Source: Litchfieldella xinjiangensis (GTDB lineage Bacteria > Pseudomonadota > Gammaproteobacteria > Pseudomonadales > Halomonadaceae). From it: a stretch of DNA of 64,000 nucleotides. A program made the position numbers and the translations under genes. Below the pieces are notes generated by a model that saw only the letters and a program-made list of their open reading frames with translations, ran no database searches and had not been told where the DNA came from. The DNA lies in contig NZ_JPZL01000002.1 in assembly GCF_000759345.1 (NCBI RefSeq), forward strand, positions 682,001 through 746,000. The letters are read 5' to 3'. Shown here in pieces: positions 59,032 through 64,000 of this stretch (positions are counted from its first letter, which is position 1; the number at the start of each line of letters is the position of its first letter).

Positions 59032-59949
59032 TCAGCGCTGCAAGAGCGCGCGGCGCAGCCACGCCCACGGTCGCTGCCACCCGGTTGGCTCCTGGCCATG
59101 GCGAGGGGCGCCGTGGGAGAGCTCGAGAAACGCTTTCAGGGGCGTTACCTGTGCCGGACGGTCCAGCATGGGGGCGTGGCCGCAGCCTTTGGCTTCGATA
59201 CTCGACAGGTCGGGTTGCTCGCGCTTCATGCGCTCCACCACCGCGCGACTCAAGAGTGGCGACTGCTCGCCACGAATCACCATCAGCGGGCAACGGATCT
59301 TGCCCCAATCGGCCCATAGATCGCGGGGTGTATCATGCACGAACTGCTCGGCGATCCGCGGATCGTAGTGAAAGGTCCAGCTGCCGTCAGGCAGGCGACG
59401 CGCGCTTTCCAGGGCCAGCCGACGCCAGGCCGCCTCGCTGTCGATACCGAACCCGGCGTAATGCTCGCGTAGCTCGTCAGCCAAAGCGGTAAATGTGGCG
59501 AAGCGATGGGGAACGCTGAAGTAACGGCTCAGGTCGCGTAACCCGTCGCGTTCGAGCTCGGGCCCTACGTCATTGATGACCAATCGCTCGATACGCGGCG
59601 CATGCGTGTCGCTTGCCGCCAACAACATACCCAGCAGGCCGCCCATGGACGTGCCGACCCAGGCCACGCGCTCTAGCTCGAAATGATCGAGCACGCCGAT
59701 GGCCACGTCCATATAATGGCTGTACAGGTAATCCTGCGCTGGGAACAGCGACCAGCTCGACAGGCCTCGCCCCGGGGCATCCGGTGCCAGCAAACGCCAC
59801 GTCGGCCCCAGCTCACGTGCCAACGCGTCGAAATCGCCCCCATGGCGAGCCAGACCGTGCCATGCGACGACCGTGCGCGGGGCTTCGGGATGCCAGATTC
59901 GAACGGCAACTTCCAACTGGCGAACGGTAATCAGGGCCAGGTCATCCAT
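59032..59949 (-). CDS. alpha/beta hydrolase
   Basis: A 305-residue alpha/beta-hydrolase-fold enzyme. The oxyanion motif is AWHGLARHGG, the nucleophile elbow is VGTSMGG, and the catalytic His is in GCGHAPM. An Asp in the INDVGPE region or the later loop completes the triad. The substrate is not identifiable. GGGGGAG precedes ATG 59949 at good spacing. It lies between the membrane protein and the TetR gene. Confidence 0.87.
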   Translation of the reverse strand: MDDLALITVRQLEVAVRIWHPEAPRTVVAWHGLARHGGDFDALARELGPTWRLLAPDAPGRGLSSWSLFPAQDYLYSHYMDVAIGVLDHFELERVAWVGTSMGGLLGMLLAASDTHAPRIERLVINDVGPELERDGLRDLSRYFSVPHRFATFTALADELREHYAGFGIDSEAAWRRLALESARRLPDGSWTFHYDPRIAEQFVHDTPRDLWADWGKIRCPLMVIRGEQSPLLSRAVVERMKREQPDLSSIEAKGCGHAPMLDRPAQVTPLKAFLELSHGAPRHGQEPTGWQRPWAWLRRALLQR

Positions 59950-60013
59950 AGAAACGCTCCCCCTATGTGACACGACCCTGAGTGTAGCGGAATCTTGCTG
60001 CGTTGCAGCAGGC

Positions 60014-60625
60014 TTAGCGACGCATGAGCGTGAATAGCGTATCCACGAGTTGCTGTCCGTCGCGCACGATCGAGTAGCGTTCAGGATCGCGCAGCCAATC
60101 GTGAAGCAGGCCGCCGAGCGTCGATTGCAACAGGCGTGCGGCCAACTCTGGCGACAAGCCCTCTTTCATCAGCTCTAGCTCATGGGCGCGACGGAAGTGA
60201 TCGAGGATATCGTCGAAGCATTGCTGGGCGAGAGCATTCTGCATTTCAAGGGGATTGATGTCGCTGAAGAACTCACAGCGATGAATCAAGATCGACAGGA
60301 TTCGCTGGTAGCTGGGCTGTTCGAGCCGTTGCAGGCTGGCGTGGCACGCCAGGCGGATCGTCTCCAACGGTGAGGCATCGGCATTCAGACGAGCCGCTTC
60401 CTCTGCAAGCTCCTCGAACGGCATGCGAACCCGTTCGAGCAACGCCATGAACAGGTCGCCCTTGTTGCGAAAATGCCAATACACGGCACCCCGCGTCATA
60501 TCGGCATGGCGTGCAATCTGCTCCAGCGAGGTGCGGGCCACGCCTTTCTCGTAGAAGACTTCTTCGGCGGCATCCAGCAGGGCTTCGCGGGTGGCGGCGG
60601 CTTCCGCTTTGGTCTTTCTGGCCAT
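60014..60625 (-). CDS. TetR-family repressor, AcrR/TtgR type
   Basis: A 203-residue TetR repressor. The N-terminal HTH, with ARTSLEQIARHADMTRGAVYWHFRNKGDLF, is nearly that of AcrR/TtgR, including the recognition residues TRGAVYWHF. The C-terminal ligand domain also follows TtgR in the CEFF region. TtgR-type proteins bind hydrophobic drugs and repress RND pump operons. A matching operator lies in its own promoter (60681-60698) and in the RND promoter 7 kb away, so it is the likely local pump repressor and is autoregulated. Confidence 0.9.
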   Translation of the reverse strand: MARKTKAEAAATREALLDAAEEVFYEKGVARTSLEQIARHADMTRGAVYWHFRNKGDLFMALLERVRMPFEELAEEAARLNADASPLETIRLACHASLQRLEQPSYQRILSILIHRCEFFSDINPLEMQNALAQQCFDDILDHFRRAHELELMKEGLSPELAARLLQSTLGGLLHDWLRDPERYSIVRDGQQLVDTLFTLMRR

Positions 60626-60671
60626 GGCGTGCTCGTCTTGGTGGACCTGGATGCCATTCTAACGCAATACA

Positions 60672-60699
60672 TTGTTATTTACATACATGATTGTATGCT
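60672..60699. promoter_or_regulatory. AcrR/TtgR-like operator in the tetR/aspartoacylase divergent promoter
   Basis: ACATAC-ATGATT-GTATGC at 60681-60698. On the plus strand TTGTTA (60672) and TATGCT (60694) with 16-bp spacing form a weak promoter that the operator overlaps. On the minus strand TACAAT in the same dyad may serve tetR. One bound repressor could affect both genes. Confidence 0.6.
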
Positions 60700-60806
60700 T
60701 GAAAGGGAAACTTGACCCAGGTCGTCTTACACGAGGTCAGTCGGGGGTCGTCAAGCTCGCATGAGACAGGTATAAAAGGAAACACTGTTCTTGTCAGGAT
60801 GTCGAT

Positions 60807-61835
60807 ATGGCCCGCGCCCCCTTCGAAATTGCCGGTACCCGTGTGGCACCGGGCTCACGTGCCCAGATCGATGTGCCCGTGGCCAAGCTCTACACCCATG
60901 CACCGCTACACATCCCGGTCGAAGTGGTCCACGGCCGCCAGAGCGGCCCGGTCATGCTGGTGTGCGGTGCCATACACGGGGACGAGATCAATGGGGTCGA
61001 GATCGTGCGTCGCCTGTTGCGTTCCAAGGCGATACGCCCCTTGCGCGGCACCCTGATCGCGGTGCCCATCGTCAACGTATTCGGCTTCGTGCAGCACACT
61101 CGCTACCTGCCCGACCGGCGCGACTTGAACCGCTGCTTCCCGGGAACGGAGGAAGGCTCGCTCGGGTCGCGTATTGCCGCACTGTTTCGCGAACAGATCG
61201 TCGATCTCGCCACGCACATCATCGACCTGCATACCGGGGCGATTCATCGTACCAACCTGCCGCAGATCCGCGCCCAGTTGGTGCCCGATAGCGAAACCGA
61301 TGCCATGGCGTCGGCCTTCGGCGCGCCGGTGATCCTCAATGCCGAGTTAAGAGAGGGCAGTATCCGCCATTACGCACAGAACCGGGGCGTGCCGGTGCTG
61401 ACCTACGAGGCGGGAGAGGCATTGCGTTTCGATGAGTGGGCCATTGGCCCGGGGGTGCGCGGCATACTGCGGGTCATGAGGCGCATTGGCATGCTATCCG
61501 GCGATCAGCGCCGGCGTGCTCCGCGGGCGGCCGAAGTGGCCAATGGCTCGAGCTGGGCGCGGGCGCCCATCGACGGTATTCTGCGCCCCAAGGTGCGTCT
61601 CGGGGCCCGCGTGGCCAAGGGCGAGATTCTCGGTGTGGTGGCCGATCCCTTCGGCAATGCCGAAGGCGAGGTGCGTGCCAATGCCGATGGCATCGTCATC
61701 GGCATGAGCAACCTGCCGCTGGCCAACGAGGGTGAGGCGCTATTTCACGTCGCCCGCTTCGAAGCCATCGAGGAAGCCGAGAACGCTGTCGAAAGTTTCC
61801 AATCCGACTACCCGGCCAACGCGACCAATCATTGA
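60807..61835 (+). CDS. succinylglutamate desuccinylase/aspartoacylase family protein
   Basis: A 342-residue zinc carboxypeptidase-like hydrolase (M14 superfamily, AstE/AspA branch). The zinc motif is GAIHGDEINGVE, and the third ligand is in IIDLHTGA. RDLNRCFPGTEEGS supplies substrate-binding Arg, and TYEAGEALRF the catalytic Glu. A C-terminal beta domain has GILRPKVRLGARVAKGEILG. Its length equals that of ectoine-pathway DoeB, but no doe or rimK genes are adjacent, so the substrate is open. AGGA lies seven bases before the ATG. Its promoter overlaps the AcrR-like operator. Confidence 0.87.
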   Translation: MARAPFEIAGTRVAPGSRAQIDVPVAKLYTHAPLHIPVEVVHGRQSGPVMLVCGAIHGDEINGVEIVRRLLRSKAIRPLRGTLIAVPIVNVFGFVQHTRYLPDRRDLNRCFPGTEEGSLGSRIAALFREQIVDLATHIIDLHTGAIHRTNLPQIRAQLVPDSETDAMASAFGAPVILNAELREGSIRHYAQNRGVPVLTYEAGEALRFDEWAIGPGVRGILRVMRRIGMLSGDQRRRAPRAAEVANGSSWARAPIDGILRPKVRLGARVAKGEILGVVADPFGNAEGEVRANADGIVIGMSNLPLANEGEALFHVARFEAIEEAENAVESFQSDYPANATNH

Positions 61836-61872
61836 TCGGGTAGCGTTGGCAGGTACTCAGGCGGCAAAGTAC

Positions 61873-62892
61873 TTACGCGGTGAGTGCGGTGCTTGCGTTG
61901 GCTTCCGGTACCAGGCCCAAGGCATCGTCGAATACCGACAGGCCCGCGCCATCGCGATGGGCATTCTCGGAAAGGTGCCGGCGGAAACGCCGCCCGCCGG
62001 GGCAGCCCTGGAACAGGCCGAGCACATGGCGGGTAATGTGATTGAGGCGTGCGCCTTCCTCGAGTCGCATGGCGATATACGGGCGCAGGGCGCGCGCCGC
62101 CTGGTGCCGGGTCGCCGCCGGCCCAGGCTCTCCGTATAGCGCGGCATCCACCTCGGCCAGCAGCCAAGGGTTCTGATAGGCTTCGCGCCCGAGCATCACG
62201 CTATCGACGTGCTCAAGATGGCTACGGCAATCCTCAAGCGTCTTGATGCCGCCATTGATGCCGATGTGCAGCTCGGGTCGGCTGGCCTTGAGGCGATAGA
62301 CCCGCGGATAGTTGAGCGGGGGCACATCGCGGTTTTCCTTGGGCGACAGGCCCTGAAGCCACGCCTTGCGCGCGTGGACGATGAAGGTGTCGCAGCCGGC
62401 ATCGGCCACCGTCTCGATGAAGCGCGTCAGGTCGGCATCCTCATCCTGATCGTCGATGCCGATACGGCACTTCACCGTGACCGGAATCGAGACCGCCTCG
62501 CGCATGGCACGAACCGCCGCTGCCACCTTGTCGGGGTGCGCCATCAGGCAGGCACCGATCAGATTGTTCTGCACCCGATCGCTGGGGCAGCCCACGTTGA
62601 GATTGACCTCGTCATAGCCCCACGCCTCGGCAATCGCCGCGCACTCGGCCAGTTCGCCGGCATCACTGCCGCCGAGCTGCAAGGCCAGCGGATGCTCGAC
62701 CTCGCTGTAGCCCAGGAAGCGCTCGCGGGGGCTGCCGTGCAGGATCGCACCGGTGGTGACCATTTCGGTATACAGCAGGGCACGCCGCGTCAGCGTGCGG
62801 GCGAATGCACGGTAGTCACGTGTGGTCCAATCCATCATCGGCGCCACGGAGAACGTTCTATCCAGCGCAGGGCGCGTTATTTCATCACTCAT
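61873..62892 (-). CDS. dusA: tRNA-dihydrouridine synthase A
   Basis: A 339-residue FMN-dependent enzyme that reduces U20/U20a of tRNA. The TIM barrel starts with FSVAPMMDWTTRDYR. The catalytic Cys102 is in NVGCPSDRVQ, with VKCRIGIDD and FIVHARKAWLQGLSPKENR following, the last being specific to DusA. The helical C-terminal domain is present. The ribosome-binding site is weak (CAGCGAAA). The start at 62892 fits the family; longer frames cross the non-coding region. Confidence 0.95.
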   Translation of the reverse strand: MSDEITRPALDRTFSVAPMMDWTTRDYRAFARTLTRRALLYTEMVTTGAILHGSPRERFLGYSEVEHPLALQLGGSDAGELAECAAIAEAWGYDEVNLNVGCPSDRVQNNLIGACLMAHPDKVAAAVRAMREAVSIPVTVKCRIGIDDQDEDADLTRFIETVADAGCDTFIVHARKAWLQGLSPKENRDVPPLNYPRVYRLKASRPELHIGINGGIKTLEDCRSHLEHVDSVMLGREAYQNPWLLAEVDAALYGEPGPAATRHQAARALRPYIAMRLEEGARLNHITRHVLGLFQGCPGGRRFRRHLSENAHRDGAGLSVFDDALGLVPEANASTALTA

Positions 62893-63116
62893 AGGTTTCG
62901 CTGAGACTTGCCTTCGGCAATGTTGGGATCTCGAGTCGGTGCCCTTGGCATGGCATCGATGGATGCGCGCGAGTGCCTGCACGTATGCCTGGGATCCGAA
63001 GAAAGGGCGGCAGTTTCGCATATCTGAACGCAAACCGCATGGCTAACACGAGTCCAACTGACCTCGATAGTTATTCATATGATGATCTCATCGCAGCGGT
63101 CATCACCGACCAAAAT

Positions 63117-63134
63117 TGTCATAGATCTCTTACA
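63117..63134 (+). promoter_or_regulatory. GacA/UvrY-binding box
   Basis: TGTCAT-AGATCT-CTTACA. It matches the enterobacterial UvrY box TGTGAGAGATCTCTTACA, as I recall it, at 16 of 18 positions, and the Pseudomonas TGTAAG-N6-CTTACA consensus in its right half. It lies about 55 bp upstream of a TATGTG -10-like hexamer (63171-63176) and the GGA-rich RNA. Confidence 0.75.
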
Positions 63135-63179
63135 CGCATTCATAACCCAGGTTAAACCCCGTGCCTGGTCTATGTGGGA

Positions 63180-63335
63180 CCATGCTTTTCCAGAGCCAGG
63201 ACGGCTCTGACGAAGGAACCCGAGCAAGGATTGCTCGACGACCCAAGGATGCGCGAACAGGATGTTCGTGGAGTGTGTAGCAAGGAAGCGTGTATGAAGA
63301 AGCCCGGCCTTGATGGCCGGGCTTCTTCGCGTTTG
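63180..63335 (+). ncRNA. CsrB/RsmY/RsmZ-like small RNA that sequesters CsrA/RsmA
   Basis: A region of about 155 bases with no ORF contains seven GGA motifs (63199, 63215, 63228, 63247, 63260, 63270, 63284). Three are held in hairpin loops: CAGAGCC-AGGAC-GGCTCTG (63191-63209), CGAGCAA-GGA-TTGCTCG (63221-63237) and CGAAC-AGGAT-GTTCG (63254-63268). AAGGA linkers lie between. This pattern is diagnostic of RNAs that titrate the translational regulator CsrA/RsmA. A GacA/UvrY box upstream and a strong terminator downstream complete the gene. Both ends are estimates. The exact family (CsrB, RsmY or RsmZ) cannot be told by eye. Confidence 0.8.
63296..63328 (+). terminator. terminator of the Csr/Rsm-type RNA
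   Basis: A perfect 14-bp stem (63296-63309 with 63315-63328) and a TTGAT loop, followed by GCGTTTGCCTGTTT. The stem is very stable although the T tract is short. Confidence 0.85.
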
Positions 63336-63439
63336 CCTGTTTGAAAAGCCCACCTCGACCGCTTTCCCCTGGTTCCTGCTATCGTACGGACGACACCCGC
63401 CGGGATAGGAGCGATCAACTGCCGGGACGACGTAATGTG

Positions 63440-64000
63440 ATGGAGAGCACCTGGGTCGATGTGGGTGGACGACGCATCCACACTCGCTGGAACCCCTCGG
63501 CAACAGCCACTGACCAGCCGCCGATCGTGCTGGTGCATGGCTGGGGTGTGTCTGGCGGCTACTTCACGCCGACGGCGGAGCGGCTCGCCCAACGCGGCTA
63601 CGCCGTTTACGTTCCCGACCTGCCCGGCCACGGTAAAAGCGACACGGCGGATGCGCCGTTGGATATCGCTGGCTTGGCTGATGTATTGATTGAATGGCTG
63701 GATGCCATGGGCATCGGTCGAGCCGATTGGGTAGGGCACTCGATGGGCTGCCAGATGGTGGTCGATGTGAGCGTTCGCTATCCCTCGCGAGTCAGGCGAT
63801 TGGCCTTGATGGGCCTTACCACTGATCCGGCTCACTGCAGTGCGCCTGCTCAATTCTTTCGCGCCTTGTACGCCTGCGCGTTCGATCGGCCCGGGCTGCT
63901 CTACTACCTGATCAAGGATTACATGCGCATGGGGACGCGGCTGTGGCCGGAGGCCTTGGCGATGCTGCGCGATCCGGTGGAAGAGAAACTGACAAAACTC
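63440..64000 (+). CDS. alpha/beta hydrolase (3' truncated by window edge)
   Basis: The frame from ATG 63440 is open to the end of the window (187 codons). It encodes an alpha/beta-fold hydrolase with VLVHGWGVSGGYF (oxyanion loop), YVPDLPGHGKSD and the nucleophile elbow WVGHSMGCQ. Catalytic Asp and His lie beyond the edge. GTG 63437 is an alternative start directly before the ATG. No clear ribosome-binding site is seen. It is downstream of the small RNA terminator and so probably has its own promoter. Confidence 0.85.
   Translation, partial: MESTWVDVGGRRIHTRWNPSATATDQPPIVLVHGWGVSGGYFTPTAERLAQRGYAVYVPDLPGHGKSDTADAPLDIAGLADVLIEWLDAMGIGRADWVGHSMGCQMVVDVSVRYPSRVRRLALMGLTTDPAHCSAPAQFFRALYACAFDRPGLLYYLIKDYMRMGTRLWPEALAMLRDPVEEKLTKL

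Noticed and set aside
60807-61835. Assignment of the aspartoacylase-family gene as ectoine-catabolic doeB
   Set aside because: Length fits, but no doeA, doeC, doeD or regulator is adjacent, so the specific name is not supported.
63075-63503. A 142-codon minus-strand frame over the small RNA
   Set aside because: It crosses the GacA box, the GGA hairpins and the terminator stem, which explain the sequence better than a protein.

Overview
The window is a G+C-rich (roughly 60 percent by eye) stretch of a gammaproteobacterial chromosome with dense gene packing. Acidic protein tails, a bo3-type quinol oxidase operon, ackA-pta, opgGH, a Gac/Csr-type regulatory RNA and many Halomonas-like orthologues suggest a moderately halophilic Halomonadaceae member such as Halomonas. 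That assignment is inference from protein style; no rRNA gene is present. No insertion sequence, prophage, CRISPR array or tRNA gene was seen.

Layout. 1-4150: the 3' part of cyoB, then cyoC, cyoD and cyoE, followed by a Yip1-family membrane protein and a strong terminator. 4240-9750 (minus strand): ackA-pta and a NIT-domain chemoreceptor. 9960-11930: two EamA-type exporters. 12000-14650 (minus): a small conserved protein and thiC behind a TPP riboswitch. 14700-22810: an unusual cluster holding a CDP-alcohol phosphatidyltransferase, a BchC-like dehydrogenase, a divergent PTPS/QueD homologue, a GT4 glycosyltransferase, a methyltransferase, a UPF0104-type membrane protein, a RibD-type reductase, a RibA-type GTP cyclohydrolase II and a creatininase-family amidohydrolase. 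Four consecutive genes overlap by ATGA/GTGA-type junctions. This is the best candidate here for an undescribed pathway, perhaps a GTP-derived pyrimidine or pteridine that is glycosylated, methylated and membrane-linked.

22890-25790: a sodium:solute symporter with an overlapping partner gene, then a FkbM methyltransferase. 25790-32520: osmoregulated periplasmic glucan genes opgG-opgH, a divergent LtaS/OpgB-like transferase and a GDP-mannose enzyme. 32550-36610: a membrane protein, an LpxL-like acyltransferase, a VOC protein, a methyltransferase and an MFS transporter. 36700-45950: an LpxR-like lipid A deacylase, two beta-oxidation-type enzymes, an exporter, YjdM, an A+T-richer DUF2254 gene, two oxidoreductases and a Crp/Fnr regulator. 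46280-53420: a racemase, a diguanylate cyclase, a patatin, a 2OG oxygenase, two Nudix enzymes, an SDR, a NIF3-like protein and a fructosamine kinase. 53540-60700: an RND efflux pair and, two genes later, an AcrR/TtgR-type repressor. 60800-64000: an aspartoacylase-family protein, dusA, a Csr/Rsm-type small RNA and a truncated alpha/beta hydrolase.

Regulation stands out in two places. An ACATAC-N6-GTATGT-like operator is shared by the promoters of lpxR, the RND operon and the TetR repressor, so efflux and lipid A remodelling may be co-regulated. Downstream of dusA, a near-perfect GacA/UvrY box precedes an RNA with repeated GGA-loop hairpins and a 14-bp terminator stem, as expected for a CsrA/RsmA-sequestering RNA.
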